DNA from: Sulfurovum sp.
GTDB taxonomy: Bacteria; Campylobacterota; Campylobacteria; Campylobacterales; Sulfurovaceae
Direction: 5' to 3'
DNA length: 64,000 nucleotides
NCBI GenBank assembly: GCA_027063305.1
Contig: JAMORY010000034.1
Span: forward strand, 1-64,000
In this document: positions 42,719 to 53,018 of the stretch, one piece after another
Numbering within the stretch: position 1 is the stretch's first letter
Layout of the letters: the number at the start of each line of letters is the position of its first letter
Made by a program: the position numbers and the translations under genes
Notes under the pieces: model-generated
What the model was told of the DNA's origin: nothing
The model's input: the letters and a program-made list of their open reading frames with translations, nothing else
The model's database searches: none

Positions 42719-43913
42719 AATGTATCGTAAAGATATTCTCTCCATTCTCATAGCGGTAGCTAAGCTCCATCGTATGGATATCTAAAATACTTTTCACAAT
42801 ATATAGCCCAAGTCCCAATCCGCCTTTTGAGGTGTGGAAGGGTTTAAAGTAGTTCTCAAGCGGTTCGCTAAGCGCTTCGCCCTTGTTGCGAATGTCGATG
42901 TAGTCGGTGTCAATAGTGACGATAACACGTTTATCGGGTGCATACTTGATAGCATTATCAAGCAGGTTCTTGATCACCAGCGTAAAGAGCTCAAAATCGA
43001 CTTTGATGATGTAGTCTTTATGTATCTCGACCCCAACATAGCGCAGCGGGTTCTCTACCATCAGCAAGTCTGTACTTGCTTCGACAAGGTCACTCATCTT
43101 ATAAGGCTTAAGGTGCAGCTCGAAGTTCTTGGAGGTGATCTTCTCAATTTTGGCAAATTCGTCAATGAGCAGGTTGAGGCGTTCAAAAATACTGTGCATT
43201 CTTGCTTTGCTCTTCTCATCGGGCAGCATCTCGCTCACCAGCCTTCCTTTGGCAATAGGGGTTTTCAGCTCATGCATAATAGCACGCAAGAAGAGTTGAC
43301 GTGATTGAAGCAGTTCGCGTATCATCGTTACGGCATGGTCGAACTCATTGGCAACTTCTGCGATCTCATCTTTCTTGTCACTGTGACACTGGATGTTCAG
43401 ATCCCCTTCCGAGAACTTCTTGATCTTGTTCTTCAGCTCCGTCAACGGGCGCAGAGAGCGGATGACCCAGAAGTAGAGGATAATAATGAGCAAGAAGACA
43501 ATGGTAAAGACGATCATCCGTTTAATCGGATATTTGGGCTTGTTCTTGTTTTTTAAGAAGAGCTTGAAGCGGTCGTTGTTAATAAGAATGACACGCTGTA
43601 GTTTGAACGTATCGACGGCATACTTCTTGTACTTACCCTTTTTCTTGAAGTATCGCTCTATCTGTACGGTTTTTGCCTTGTCTTTAATGAGTGAGAAGTT
43701 CTGTGACTCCAAGTATGGTTCGTCTATCTTACCGTATTTGAGGTAGTAGGTGTAGAGATAGTGTGCGATGGCACGCTCTCTTGCTTCGTTGAGCTCTTCA
43801 TATCGGGCATGGTCATACTTGATCGAGCCGATGAAGAGAATGGCAAGCAGCAGCAGCGTAATAGAGAAGATCAGTTTGATCTTGCTGCGCAGTGAGGTGA
43901 AGTGGTTAAACAA
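42717..43913 (-). CDS. Sensor histidine kinase, ArsS-like
   Basis: 398 aa. Two membrane helices (about 15-30 and 133-150) flank a periplasmic sensor of about 100 residues. HAMP domain (RSLRPLTELKNKIKKFSEGD), H-box AIMHELKTPIAKG with intact His, N-box (VIKNLLDNAIKYAP) and G-box (GLGLGLYIVKSIL). Partner of the response regulator upstream (8-nt overlap). The IMHELKTPIAKG segment recalls the acid-sensing ArsS of H. pylori; the signal sensed here is unknown. Confidence 0.85.
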   Translation of the reverse strand: MFNHFTSLRSKIKLIFSITLLLLAILFIGSIKYDHARYEELNEARERAIAHYLYTYYLKYGKIDEPYLESQNFSLIKDKAKTVQIERYFKKKGKYKKYAVDTFKLQRVILINNDRFKLFLKNKNKPKYPIKRMIVFTIVFLLIIILYFWVIRSLRPLTELKNKIKKFSEGDLNIQCHSDKKDEIAEVANEFDHAVTMIRELLQSRQLFLRAIMHELKTPIAKGRLVSEMLPDEKSKARMHSIFERLNLLIDEFAKIEKITSKNFELHLKPYKMSDLVEASTDLLMVENPLRYVGVEIHKDYIIKVDFELFTLVIKNLLDNAIKYAPDKRVIVTIDTDYIDIRNKGEALSEPLENYFKPFHTSKGGLGLGLYIVKSILDIHTMELSYRYENGENIFTIH

Positions 43914-44565
43914 GTTTGTACCCTACGCCTCTAACGGCTTGTATGCGTTTGTTGTCTCCGAGTTTGGAGCGGATCTTGGAGATGATGACATCGAGGCTCT
44001 TACCCTGTGAGTCGATGCTCATGGTTGCCGAAGAGTTGATGATCTGCTCTCTGGATTGGGTGATGCCTTGGTTCTTGACCAGCAAGGATAGCACTTCGAA
44101 CTCTGCGGGTGTGAGGTTGAGCGCTTCGCCTTTGTAGTAGATGGTATCGCCTCTGATTTCAAAGTCGCTCTTGGGTGTGTTGGTGGCACCGCTTTTTCCT
44201 TCGCCTTTGTTGACGCGGTTGAGTATCGCCATAATGCGTGCATACATCTCTTTGGGGTCGTAAGGTTTTGGCAGGTAATCGTATGCGCCAAGCTCGAAGC
44301 TTTGTACTTTGTCGTTGATGTCCGAACGCGCCGAAGAGATGATAACGGGGATATCATATTTGCGAACGAGCTCTTCACACACTTCCAGTCCGTCCATGCC
44401 CGGAAGGGTCAGGTCGAGAATAACAAGGTCGAACTTCTTCACCCCTGCGCTCAGTCCTAAAAAAGGGTCTTCGTAGTTGGTCACTTTGATGTCGAATTGT
44501 GCGAGATACTCGCTTAAAAGTTCCGCAAATTCCGGATCGTCTTCAATCATTAAGATGTTGATCAT
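43906..44565 (-). CDS. OmpR-family response regulator, ArsR-like
   Basis: 219 aa from the ATG at 44565 (MINILMIEDDPEFAELLSEY). The receiver is canonical: acidic pair, phospho-acceptor in DLVILDLTLPGMDG, and Lys in YLPKPYDP. The winged helix includes LTPAEFEVLSLLVKNQG and VRGVGYKLV. It is operonic with the kinase gene. Upstream is a 91-bp inverted repeat and, beyond it, a TATAAT on the minus strand. Confidence 0.88.
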   Translation of the reverse strand: MINILMIEDDPEFAELLSEYLAQFDIKVTNYEDPFLGLSAGVKKFDLVILDLTLPGMDGLEVCEELVRKYDIPVIISSARSDINDKVQSFELGAYDYLPKPYDPKEMYARIMAILNRVNKGEGKSGATNTPKSDFEIRGDTIYYKGEALNLTPAEFEVLSLLVKNQGITQSREQIINSSATMSIDSQGKSLDVIISKIRSKLGDNKRIQAVRGVGYKLV

Positions 44566-44590
44566 GATGGTAAATCCTGTCGGCAAAAGA

Positions 44591-44681
44591 GTGTGGTGAA
44601 GCAAAGCACTCCTGTACAATGCAAACGCAAGCGCCCCGATGGGGTTAGGTGCATTGTTTGTCGCACTTTACTTCACCACAC
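44591..44681. repeat. Long imperfect inverted repeat upstream of the response regulator
   Basis: The left arm begins GTGTGGTGAAG (44591-44601) and the right arm ends CTTCACCACAC (44671-44681). The arms continue inward with few mismatches (AAAG..., ACAATGCA/TGCATTGT) over about 32 nt, with a central CCCC-gat-GGGG mini-stem. The whole can fold into one long hairpin in the 5' leader of the regulator mRNA. It could be a MITE-like element or a structured leader. Confidence 0.65.
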
Positions 44682-44698
44682 ATTACGCCTTTTTGTTT

Positions 44699-44710
44699 AT
44701 ATTATATCCT
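44699..44710 (-). promoter_or_regulatory. -10 region for the response regulator operon
   Basis: The minus strand reads AGGATATAATATAAAC here, containing TATAAT. A transcript would run through the inverted repeat before reaching the ATG at 44565. Confidence 0.4.
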
Positions 44711-44732
44711 CACAAGGTTAATTGAACCCAAA

Positions 44733-46073
44733 TCACTTTTGCATTCGGGGTGTGTCGGACATCTCTTCCCATGAGACCATTCCCCACGACTCCAAATCTT
44801 TTTGAAGGCTTTTGAGCGTGCGATCTTGATGGCAGGAAAAGCAGGCGTTGGTCTGTGGCGGCATACCGTAGGCTTCGGTCTGTGCGGGGTAGGTGAATGC
44901 AAAGCGGTGCGAACGCACAGTAAGCGGAGATTTTCCCGTATGTTTACCGGTTTTTGGCATATGACACTCGATACACTGCGAGCCTTTGGAGTCGGCTTTG
45001 TGGTGCGTATGCGCTTCGAGTGTCGGTTGGTGCGGTCCGATGAGGGAGCCGAAGCTGTGGCATTTCATGCAGGTGCGGTTGCCTTCGGGTTTTTTGGCGG
45101 TGTTGGTGAGGCGGTGCGGGTCGTGACAGTTGATACAGGTGATCCCGTGACGGTACATCGCATCGTGAACATATTCGTTTCCTTGCGTACGGTTCTTTTT
45201 TGCCGCACCATTAGGCCAGAACTCTTTGCTCTCTTTACCCGGAGTGAAAGGGGCGGGGAGTTTATACGCAACCAGCGGTTTGCCCGGTTCGAACCCTTGA
45301 GGGTAGTCGACCGCCTGCATCCAGAGGCTCTTTTGGGTGACATTGGACGCTTGCAGCCGTTTGTCACGGTTACGCATATGACACTGCAAACAGACTTCGT
45401 TGGTTCGGATAGGGTCGCTCATGTCAGCACGGAAGATAGCGCTTTTGGGATCGGCGGCATGGTTGCTTCCTGGTCCGTGACAGCTTTCGCAGGCGATGGC
45501 TGGTTCAATGCGTTTACCTGTGGACATAAAGCCTGTAAAGTGACAGCCGTCACAGGTGGTCGAGGTAGGAAACTGCTTATTGTCATGCGGGTAGGCATGT
45601 TTGTACCAGTATTTATAGGGTTTGAAGCGCTGCCATTTGCCCGTTTGGGTGTTCCATTGGTAGTTTCCCAGACGGAAATCCTCTTTGCTGTTGATGGTTG
45701 CGGGGATCATATAACGCTGCTTAAATTTGCTTCCGATAGTATAGACGGCATCTTTAAGCGTAAAGTCTGCATCTTTAGGGAGTTTGGAGAAATCTGCGAC
45801 AATAACATTAGTGTTTTTGCGGATATCCTGTATCATCTTCGCATGCATCGATGCGTGCCAGTCATGGTACTTCTCTTTATGGCACGCTTTACACTTGGAC
45901 GAACCGACGAATGTCGCCTCTTTTTGTGCTGCCGGCTGCAAATCGACATTTTTTGGAATGCGTGTACGGGTCAGTTGGTCGTAGTAGTCGGTGATCTTTG
46001 GCATATTGCCCAGTATGAACGCCAATGCGATCAAGAGAATAAAAAAGAGCCAAAAGAGTAGTTTCTTCATCAT
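44733..46073 (-). CDS. Membrane-anchored eight-haem c-type cytochrome
   Basis: 446 aa. An N-terminal uncleaved helix (LLFWLFFILLIALAFILG) anchors a periplasmic domain with eight CxxCH haem sites: CKACH, CDGCH, CESCH, CLQCH, CINCH, CMKCH, CIECH and CFSCH. Spacing and segments such as CESCHGPGSNHA and CINCHDPH resemble cytochrome c554/multihaem nitrite- or sulfur-compound reductase relatives, but the exact subfamily is not certain. It likely moves electrons between the quinone pool and periplasmic acceptors. Its start overlaps aroE. A long antisense frame on the plus strand is a shadow of its codon pattern. Confidence 0.85.
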   Translation of the reverse strand: MMKKLLFWLFFILLIALAFILGNMPKITDYYDQLTRTRIPKNVDLQPAAQKEATFVGSSKCKACHKEKYHDWHASMHAKMIQDIRKNTNVIVADFSKLPKDADFTLKDAVYTIGSKFKQRYMIPATINSKEDFRLGNYQWNTQTGKWQRFKPYKYWYKHAYPHDNKQFPTSTTCDGCHFTGFMSTGKRIEPAIACESCHGPGSNHAADPKSAIFRADMSDPIRTNEVCLQCHMRNRDKRLQASNVTQKSLWMQAVDYPQGFEPGKPLVAYKLPAPFTPGKESKEFWPNGAAKKNRTQGNEYVHDAMYRHGITCINCHDPHRLTNTAKKPEGNRTCMKCHSFGSLIGPHQPTLEAHTHHKADSKGSQCIECHMPKTGKHTGKSPLTVRSHRFAFTYPAQTEAYGMPPQTNACFSCHQDRTLKSLQKDLESWGMVSWEEMSDTPRMQK

Positions 46074-46861
46074 AAAAATGCCTTTTGCATATGGGGTTTG
46101 ATCTCGTCGAATGTGTATTTGTAGTCGGTAAAGTGCTCGAATGCGATAATACCTTGGTAGAGCAGCATATCGCTGCCGTCTTTGGTCGGTTTTCCATAAG
46201 TTTTCGCCAATTTCAAGAAGGATGTCTCTTTACCGTAGATGACATCGACACAGGCATTTGCTTGGGGGATGACCGCATCGAGGAGGGCTTGCGGGGCGGG
46301 GAGGCTTTCATCTTCCAACCCTGCGGAGGTCATGTTGACGACAAGATCGTAGCGTTGTGGGGTAAAAGTTTCGAATGTGGCGGTCTTGAAGCCCTCTTCT
46401 TCGAATTTTGCCAAACGACCCGCACTGCGGTTAAGAACGCTGACATCGTATCCTGCTTCTTTCAATATGACGGCAGTCGATTGTGCCGTACCCCCTGCAC
46501 CTAAAAAGAGTACGCGCTTGCCCTCAAGTTCGCTTATTGCTTTAAGAAAGCCCGGTGCGTCGGTATTGTAGCCGTAGAGTTTGCCTTCTCTCTCGACGAT
46601 GGTATTGACCGCGCCTACCTTTCGTGCAAAATCATCCAACTTGTCACACGCTGCAAACGCCGCCTCTTTATGCGGTACGGTGATGTTGATACCCTTGAGC
46701 TTGAGTGTGAAAAAAATCTCTTTGAGTCTGTTTCCCTCTTCGAGCCTGTAGCGGTTGTAGCATCCGTTAAATCCCAAGCCTTTGAATGCATAGTTGTGCA
46801 TCAGCGGTGACTTGGAGTGGGAGACGGGGTTGCCGAAGATGGCGTAGAGGTAATGGCTCAT
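46070..46861 (-). CDS. aroE: Shikimate dehydrogenase
   Basis: 263 aa. IFGNPVSHSKSPLMHN at the start binds shikimate; NITVPHKE holds the catalytic Lys; YNTDAPGFL, the NADP-binding FLGAGGTAQSTAVIL, and YQGIIAFEHFTDY close the fold. It reduces dehydroshikimate with NADPH. It overlaps the cytochrome gene downstream and the response-regulator gene upstream by 4 nt each, so it is translationally coupled in a run of five minus-strand genes. Confidence 0.95.
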   Translation of the reverse strand: MSHYLYAIFGNPVSHSKSPLMHNYAFKGLGFNGCYNRYRLEEGNRLKEIFFTLKLKGINITVPHKEAAFAACDKLDDFARKVGAVNTIVEREGKLYGYNTDAPGFLKAISELEGKRVLFLGAGGTAQSTAVILKEAGYDVSVLNRSAGRLAKFEEEGFKTATFETFTPQRYDLVVNMTSAGLEDESLPAPQALLDAVIPQANACVDVIYGKETSFLKLAKTYGKPTKDGSDMLLYQGIIAFEHFTDYKYTFDEIKPHMQKAFL

Positions 46862-47253
46862 AGTGTGCTTCCTTTTGGGTTGATCAGTGCTGTATCCATG
46901 ATCTCAAAAAGTTGTGTGAACTCAATGGGTTTGGTGATCAAAGCATAGCCACCGGCATCTTTCATTTTGCTAAGATTTATCTGGTCATCACAAGCACTGA
47001 CGAAAATGATCGGAATGTGAGTTGTCGCAGGGTCTGTCTTTAGTGCTTTACATACGGCAAATCCATCGATACCCGGCATCATGATATCAAGTAGGATGAG
47101 CTCGGGCTGTTCCTCTTTGGCTGTTTCGATCGCGTATGCTCCGTCAGCAATGGCAATGACATCATAGAGCTGAGAGAGTGCTTCATATAGTAGTTCGAGA
47201 TTTGTCTCGTTGTCATCGATGATCATAATGGTGTGTTCTTCTGTCTGGGTCAC
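46858..47253 (-). CDS. Single-domain response regulator
   Basis: 131 aa receiver with intact acidic pair ([14 protein letters not shown]), phospho-acceptor in [15 protein letters not shown], Thr/Ser (FVSACDD) and Lys (ITKPIEF). There is no output domain. Its start overlaps the end of the large hybrid kinase (ATGA), which makes the two a likely phosphotransfer pair. Confidence 0.88.
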   Translation of the reverse strand: MTQTEEHTIMIIDDNETNLELLYEALSQLYDVIAIADGAYAIETAKEEQPELILLDIMMPGIDGFAVCKALKTDPATTHIPIIFVSACDDQINLSKMKDAGGYALITKPIEFTQLFEIMDTALINPKGSTL

Positions 47254-50177
47254 GAAAGTTCCTTTATCTGTGCAATTGCCTGTTTAAAATCGAATTTATG
47301 GACGAGTTTATCGATACGGGAGATAATGTCTCTCTCCTCCTCTGTCAATGTGTTGCTTTTTAGAAGTTTCTCCAAGAGTGGCTTACATGCTTTAAGGCGT
47401 TTATGTTGAAGTGCCTCTTCTAGTTCCGAGATAAGATGTGTTTTATCCATAGCATCACTTTTTGCTTCTTCCTTCTCATCTTGTTGGGAGCTAGGTACTT
47501 CTATCTGTTGTAACTCCTCAATGACCTCTTGAAGTGTATCATGGAAAATAGGGAAGAGGGAGCGGTCATAGGTTTGATCCAATATTTTGGTGATCTCATG
47601 AAGTTCAGTTGCCCCTATACCTGCGGACATCCCTTTGATATTGTGGATCGTACGTCTACAGTTCTCCTCATCCAGTGTATCCAGATTAAGCATCTCAAAA
47701 TCACTCTTGAATCGTTGAAGCATCATACGGTAGAGCTTGATGTTCTCTCCTGCATACTTCATTCCGATCTGAGTATCGATATGGGTGAAATGCGGTATGG
47801 TATCCGTATCGGTCTGTGTCGTATGTAGGGAGATGCTCTCTTTTTGATGACAGCTATCTTTTTTCTCTTGTTCTTGATGAGGCTGTTCTGGCAGGCAGTG
47901 GATCAAGAGTTCATAGAACTGTTCTGCATTAATAGGTTTGCTAAGGTGGGAGTTCATACCGGCGAGTGCTGTGGCCTCTATATCTTCTTTCATTGCGTTC
48001 GCAGTCAAGGCTACGATCATGATCTGTGTATCCTTCTCTCTAATGATCTTGGTCGCTTCAAACCCATCCATGACAGGCATTTGAATATCCATCAAGATCA
48101 GATCATAGGTATTATGAAGGGCTTTGTCCACCCCCTCTTGCCCGTTTTGTGCAATATCGAGTATGATTCCTGTATCTTCAAGTAATCCTTTGATGATCTC
48201 TTGGTTGGTCTCATTATCTTCTACCAGCAGGATCGATGAACCTGCATATCGACGTAGTTCTTCTTGAAGGGATAAGACAGATGTCTGTTGTTCTTGAGAT
48301 TCTTGTTTGGGTGTGGTCTGATAGAAGATACCGCTGAGAATATCGTTGAGCGTTGAAGGGTTGATCGGTTTTTGCAAGAATATATCGATCCCTGACCGTT
48401 TGGCTGTCTCAATAATACTCTCTTGACGGAAACTGCTTATCATGATCATCGATGGGGGTTGAGGCATATGATGGGCTTTACAGAGTGCCTGAAGCTGTTT
48501 TGCTGTCTCTATTCCGTCGGTCTGTGGCATGTTCCAGTCAACGATAATAAGGTCGAACTTCGTTCTACACTCTTGGAACATCTCCAGCGCATCGGTTGCA
48601 TTATAGGCATGGTGTGTTTGAATGTCAAAACTCTCAAGCATATCCCCAAGGATCTTATGCCAACTCTCAGAGTCATCGATAAGCAGTACACGCTTATTGC
48701 TGAAGAGGGTATAGTGACACGCCTCTTCCACCTCTTCGAGTGGAAGTTCAAAAATGAACCGGCTTCCTTTTCCCTCTTCGCTCTCGACCCAGATCTGTCC
48801 CCCCATCATCTCTACAAGTTGCTTAGAGATACTAAGCCCTAATCCTGTTCCGCCGTATTTACGTGTGGTGCTGTTATCTGCCTGTGTAAAGGAGCTAAAG
48901 AGTTTCTCTTGTTGCGCTTCTGTTAGACCGATGCCCGTATCTTCTACGATAAATCGGTATAGCCCCTTTTCAATACGTACGATATAGACACCGATATGTC
49001 CCGTTTGTGTGAACTTGACGGCGTTACTAAGCAGGTTCGTCAATATCTGTCCGATACGCAGTCCGTCCCCTATATAGGTACGACCCATATTGCAGTCGTA
49101 ACTTACGATCAGCTCAAGGTTCTTCTCCTGTACTTTCATCTCTATTAATGCCAGAGAGTTCTCAACCATTTTGAATAGATCGAACTTCGTATGTTCAATG
49201 GCAAGTTTCCCCGCTTCGATCTTTGAAAAGTCCAAGATATCATTGATGATGTTCAGAAGTGATTTCGCACTCTGATCGATTTTTTGAAGAAAGCGTTTCT
49301 GTTTTTCGTTCAGTTCCGTTTGCAAAAGAAGGTGTGTCATCCCCAGAACACCATTCATCGGTGTACGTATCTCATGAGACATGTTCGCAAGGAAGTCGGC
49401 TTTGACCTGTGCGGAGTGTTCCGCTTTCTGTTTCGCGATCTTTAGTGAATGTGTCTTGATCTTGATCTCGTTGGAGAGGTCTTTTTCTATTTGGTGTATC
49501 TGCTTATAGTCTTGGTGCGAGAGGTAGATGAAGTAGAAGAAGATTGCAAAGAGTACGATCAGGATCAGGAACTGCATGGTGAAGATAGCGTTAAAGTTCT
49601 TGAACAGTAGCTGTTTGATCGTATCGATACGCATATCCGCACCAATAATATAAGGCGTGCCGTTTTGTGTATGTTTGGGGATCAATATACTTCTAAATGT
49701 ACCCCATTGATCACTACTCTCTTCAAAAAAAGGGCTGTTGCTCTCAAAGATATGCAAGAGCTCTTTACTTGCTTTGTCATAACTGTCAAAATAGCGTGTA
49801 AATGTCTTTTCCCGTATTTCCGAAGGGGTTGCACTGGAGAGAATAAAGTGAACCTTACCGTTCTTTATCGTCATAGCATAAACATAGGCTATGTCACTGT
49901 TTTGGGTAAATTGAGAAAGTTTACGGATATTGTTGAGATCTTCTTCTTTTTTGATAGAGGCTGCATCGATTGCCCGGTCGAAAAAGTCTTGATCGACAAG
50001 GAGCTCTGTATTTAGCGCAGCGGTCTTGAGTTTGCCGTCAACCATTTGATAGAGTAGCTCTTTATTGGTCTGGTATGTCCAGTAGGCATTCAAAAGTGAA
50101 ATAAAGACCAGCGAACTAAAAAGATAGATGATCAGATGACGCTTTTTTTTATGACTGATATAGAGTGTATGGATCAT
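47250..50177 (-). CDS. BarA-like hybrid sensor kinase (HK-REC-REC-HPt)
   Basis: 975 aa. Two membrane helices (about 14-32 and 196-214) flank a periplasmic double-Cache-like sensor. A coiled coil is followed by H-box [20 protein letters not shown]-box ([13 protein letters not shown]), G-boxes ([21 protein letters not shown]), two receivers ([26 protein letters not shown]), and an HPt domain with His in [14 protein letters not shown]. Every phosphorelay residue is present, in contrast to the degenerate hybrid at 20387-22564. It is upstream of the single receiver gene. Signal unknown. Confidence 0.88.
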   Translation of the reverse strand: MIHTLYISHKKKRHLIIYLFSSLVFISLLNAYWTYQTNKELLYQMVDGKLKTAALNTELLVDQDFFDRAIDAASIKKEEDLNNIRKLSQFTQNSDIAYVYAMTIKNGKVHFILSSATPSEIREKTFTRYFDSYDKASKELLHIFESNSPFFEESSDQWGTFRSILIPKHTQNGTPYIIGADMRIDTIKQLLFKNFNAIFTMQFLILIVLFAIFFYFIYLSHQDYKQIHQIEKDLSNEIKIKTHSLKIAKQKAEHSAQVKADFLANMSHEIRTPMNGVLGMTHLLLQTELNEKQKRFLQKIDQSAKSLLNIINDILDFSKIEAGKLAIEHTKFDLFKMVENSLALIEMKVQEKNLELIVSYDCNMGRTYIGDGLRIGQILTNLLSNAVKFTQTGHIGVYIVRIEKGLYRFIVEDTGIGLTEAQQEKLFSSFTQADNSTTRKYGGTGLGLSISKQLVEMMGGQIWVESEEGKGSRFIFELPLEEVEEACHYTLFSNKRVLLIDDSESWHKILGDMLESFDIQTHHAYNATDALEMFQECRTKFDLIIVDWNMPQTDGIETAKQLQALCKAHHMPQPPSMIMISSFRQESIIETAKRSGIDIFLQKPINPSTLNDILSGIFYQTTPKQESQEQQTSVLSLQEELRRYAGSSILLVEDNETNQEIIKGLLEDTGIILDIAQNGQEGVDKALHNTYDLILMDIQMPVMDGFEATKIIREKDTQIMIVALTANAMKEDIEATALAGMNSHLSKPINAEQFYELLIHCLPEQPHQEQEKKDSCHQKESISLHTTQTDTDTIPHFTHIDTQIGMKYAGENIKLYRMMLQRFKSDFEMLNLDTLDEENCRRTIHNIKGMSAGIGATELHEITKILDQTYDRSLFPIFHDTLQEVIEELQQIEVPSSQQDEKEEAKSDAMDKTHLISELEEALQHKRLKACKPLLEKLLKSNTLTEEERDIISRIDKLVHKFDFKQAIAQIKELS

Positions 50178-50241
50178 TATTTCTCCCTCCCCGTTCAGAG
50201 AAATATTTGTAACCTTAATGAGATGAAGTGTGCACTGTCCC

Positions 50242-51645
50242 CTATGCTTTCATCTCTTTAAGTGTAGCCAAAAGGGCACCTAGTTTATTCTTTACTTCCA
50301 AGTATTCCAGCTCCGGTACGGAGTCTGCGACCACTCCGGCTCCCGCTTGCAGTATGATCCCCTCATCATTGATAAGAGAGGTACGTATGGCAATAGCGGA
50401 ATCCATGTTTCCGTTGAATGAGAAGTATCCTACACTTCCCGAGTAGAAACCACGCTTAAGACCTTCGAACTTGGCGATGAGCTCCATCGCTTTGATCTTT
50501 GGTGCACCTGTCATGGTTCCTGCGGTGAAGGTGGCGGCAAAGAGATCGAACATATCTTTGTCGTCACGGATGTGTGCTTCGACATCCGAAACCATGTGCA
50601 TGACGTGGCTATAGCGTTCGACACGCATCATCTCTGTCACCTTGACCGTTCCTGTCTGTGCAACACGTCCTACGTCATTACGTCCCAGGTCGATGAGCAT
50701 GAGGTGTTCCGCGCACTCTTTTGGGTCGTTGATCATCTCGATCTCAAGCTCTTTGTCGCGCTGGGCGTTCTTGCCACGCTTTCGTGTTCCTGCAATAGGG
50801 CGAAGCAGTATCTCACCGTCGGTCAGGCGCACCATGACCTCCGGACTGGAACCGCAGATCGAGAAATCCTCATAGTCAAGTAAGAAGAGGTAGGGTGAGG
50901 GGTTCTTCGAGCGTAAAACACGATAGAAGCTTAGTGGGTCGATCTTCCCTTTTTGTGTATAGCGGTTAGAGAGAAGTATCTGGAAGATATCTCCTGAACG
51001 TATATGCTCTTTAGATTCGATGACCAGCTGTTTAAAGCGCGTTTCATCGATACTGAACTCCCCTTCTCCTTCAAGCTCTACGGGTTTGACCGGCAGTGGT
51101 GTGAAGCAGCCGAGAATGATAGATTCGATCTCCTCGATCGCCTCTTTCATCGAGTCGTCGTTCAATATCAGTGTTAATTTGGCGCTTTTGTGAGAATAGG
51201 CGATAATGATCTTGGGACGTACGAGATCAAGGTCAGGTGTGTTAAGTGGGTCATAGAGCGGATCCATGCTCTCTTCGAGTATCGGCTCGAAGACCTTGAC
51301 CATATCGTAGGCGATGAAGCCGATGAACCCATCAACAAACGAAAAGCCGACCTCTTGGGCTTTTTGCTTATATGCTGCCTTGTCAATATTGTTGTAGTAG
51401 CCTTTAAGAAAAGAGAAGGGATCCTCTTCCAAGATACGAGTATGTCCGTCCTCAGCATGGAATGTGGTGATCTTATTCTTATAGACGATACGCTCTTTCG
51501 TGCCGATAGTGATGAAAGAGAAGTTCCCGTCACTGGTATTGACAACACTTTCAAAAAGCATGGTCACTTCATTGGGGAATCGCTGCTTTATCTCTCCATA
51601 GAGTGCGACAGGGGTCAGTTGGTCAAAAAGAATGGTCTTGTGCAT
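50242..51645 (-). CDS. trpE: Anthranilate synthase component I
   Basis: 467 aa of the chorismate-binding family. [70 protein letters not shown] and [18 protein letters not shown] match Trp[10 protein letters not shown] plus the length favours TrpE over PabB, although PabB cannot be fully excluded without a neighbouring trpG. It lies 9 nt downstream of the SPOR gene on the same strand. Confidence 0.88.
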   Translation of the reverse strand: MHKTILFDQLTPVALYGEIKQRFPNEVTMLFESVVNTSDGNFSFITIGTKERIVYKNKITTFHAEDGHTRILEEDPFSFLKGYYNNIDKAAYKQKAQEVGFSFVDGFIGFIAYDMVKVFEPILEESMDPLYDPLNTPDLDLVRPKIIIAYSHKSAKLTLILNDDSMKEAIEEIESIILGCFTPLPVKPVELEGEGEFSIDETRFKQLVIESKEHIRSGDIFQILLSNRYTQKGKIDPLSFYRVLRSKNPSPYLFLLDYEDFSICGSSPEVMVRLTDGEILLRPIAGTRKRGKNAQRDKELEIEMINDPKECAEHLMLIDLGRNDVGRVAQTGTVKVTEMMRVERYSHVMHMVSDVEAHIRDDKDMFDLFAATFTAGTMTGAPKIKAMELIAKFEGLKRGFYSGSVGYFSFNGNMDSAIAIRTSLINDEGIILQAGAGVVADSVPELEYLEVKNKLGALLATLKEMKA

Positions 51646-51654
51646 CGTATCTCC

Positions 51655-52431
51655 TTATCGCTTGATCACAAATGCGCTTTTGTTGATGAGTGCTTTGACA
51701 CGTACGATGGCTCTATCGGCAGCAGCTCTGCTCGGGTACGGCCCGATAACAAGTTTTTTCATCCCGTTAATAGTAAAGATACGATGTTTGAACCCTTGTT
51801 TTCTAATGGCTGTGACCAGTTGTGAGTTAGGCTCAGGCGCTTTGGAGAAGGATCCTACCTGAATATAGAACTGTTCATGAGATGCTGCAATAGGCTTAGG
51901 GCGTGATGTAGTTGTAGCTGTACTTTTTATCGGTTTCTTATGTGTTTGCTGTGGTTTTGGTTTAGCCGTATGTGCAGATGTAACCGATGTCGGTATTTTA
52001 ACCACCTCTTTAGGTTTTGTATGTGGTGGAGTCGTATGCTCTGGTTTTGGCGGCTTGGTACTTGCCGGTGTGCTTACAGGTGCAGTCTGTGGTGTAGAGA
52101 GCGGTGACTCTTCTTGCGGTGCGGAGGTATCCTCTTGTACTACACTTGTCTCTTCTATCGTTGTGGTTTTGGGTGCTACGGCTTCAGGTGACTCATCCGT
52201 TCCCATCGTAACATGCTGAAGGGTCAGCTCCGGACTGATCATCTCCATATCTGTCTCTTCAAGTACAGCAGGTTGTGCGTCAGGGTCTTTGAGAATGATC
52301 TTTGTCAATACGATCGCAGCGATCATGATGATGATCAAAAGTGCGATAATGGTCAAGATCCCCTTGGCTTTTCCGCCGTTCTGGTGGTCTGGGGTATCGA
52401 TAATCAAGTCATCTAGATTGTGATCGTTCAT
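51655..52431 (-). CDS. Single-pass SPOR-domain protein
   Basis: 258 aa from the ATG at 52431. A short cytoplasmic N-terminus, one helix (about 24-45, ILTIIALLIIIMIAAIVLTK), a Pro/Thr/Lys-rich periplasmic linker (KPPKPEHTTPPHTKP-like) and a C-terminal SPOR domain (QFYIQVGSFSKAPEPNSQLV; KLVIGPYPSRAAADRAIV). SPOR domains target septal peptidoglycan. A matching gene (Cj0404 type) sits near glyA/aroE in Campylobacter. A TATAAT on the minus strand at about 52466-52471 lies in the right place for its promoter; reading from further upstream would translate that promoter. Confidence 0.82.
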   Translation of the reverse strand: MNDHNLDDLIIDTPDHQNGGKAKGILTIIALLIIIMIAAIVLTKIILKDPDAQPAVLEETDMEMISPELTLQHVTMGTDESPEAVAPKTTTIEETSVVQEDTSAPQEESPLSTPQTAPVSTPASTKPPKPEHTTPPHTKPKEVVKIPTSVTSAHTAKPKPQQTHKKPIKSTATTTSRPKPIAASHEQFYIQVGSFSKAPEPNSQLVTAIRKQGFKHRIFTINGMKKLVIGPYPSRAAADRAIVRVKALINKSAFVIKR

Positions 52432-52493
52432 AGTAGAGGTACGCTCCGGAGTTAATTTTGGATCAATTATACCCAATGATATGTTATAGAAAA

Positions 52494-53012
52494 ATGTACG
52501 CAGAAAATGTATCGTTTTCTCTCAATGCTTTACTTCTCTCGTACGATCCCTCCTTTGCTTTTAGAATGAATAAAAGAGCGGCTATCATTGCACTATGTGC
52601 AAGTAAACAGCTTGTTCTACGTTATCTGATAAGGAAAGAGATGAAAACAGATATCTTACGGGAGTTGAAAGAAGAACTAAAAGAGGAAGAGGTTGCGTTT
52701 TGGAGGCTTAAACGGTACTATCCGCCGCTTGCTTCCATGAAAGAGAAAGAGATCATGTCCTATCTCCATCTTTATGAGAGAAAGGAGCTTGTAGCCTATG
52801 TCAAACGTCTCTTAGTTGTAGAGGAAGGGCAGAAAGCAAAAAGGACACAGAAAGGGTGTTGCTGTCTGGATGCAATGGGAATTCCCAAGAATCTCTATCT
52901 TGACCGTTCAGATGCATTGCGTGTGAGGGAGATGTTGGAGAAGGAACAGGGAATAGCTTTGAAGATCTACACCTGTCCGAGGGAGCAGGGATGGCATTTG
53001 AGCAAGGTGTAG
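52494..53012 (+). CDS. Hypothetical protein with degenerate C-terminal zinc-ribbon-like motif
   Basis: 172 aa if started at 52494; other ATGs at 52566 and 52641 are possible, and only 52641 has a good ribosome site (AAGGAAAGAG). The body is helical and highly charged (LRELKEELKEEEVAFWRLKR). The end, IYTCPREQGWHLSKV, resembles the YxCPxCxGWHLT motif that closes some small zinc-ribbon proteins, but with only one Cys of the usual pair; an unusual KGCCCLDA stretch lies upstream. I do not recognise the family. The gene is divergent from the SPOR gene and converges on the RND permease gene. Confidence 0.5.
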   Translation: MYAENVSFSLNALLLSYDPSFAFRMNKRAAIIALCASKQLVLRYLIRKEMKTDILRELKEELKEEEVAFWRLKRYYPPLASMKEKEIMSYLHLYERKELVAYVKRLLVVEEGQKAKRTQKGCCCLDAMGIPKNLYLDRSDALRVREMLEKEQGIALKIYTCPREQGWHLSKV

Positions 53013-53018
53013 TAGGGG

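Noticed and set aside
44591-44681. Integron attC site
   Set aside because: The loop contains GTTAGGT, which fits GTTRRRY, but no paired RYYYAAC is in the right position and no integrase or cassette is present.
44802-46061. 419-aa plus-strand ORF opposite the multihaem cytochrome
   Set aside because: It is exactly antisense to a gene with eight intact CxxCH motifs, has no ribosome site, and its composition is that of a codon-pattern shadow.
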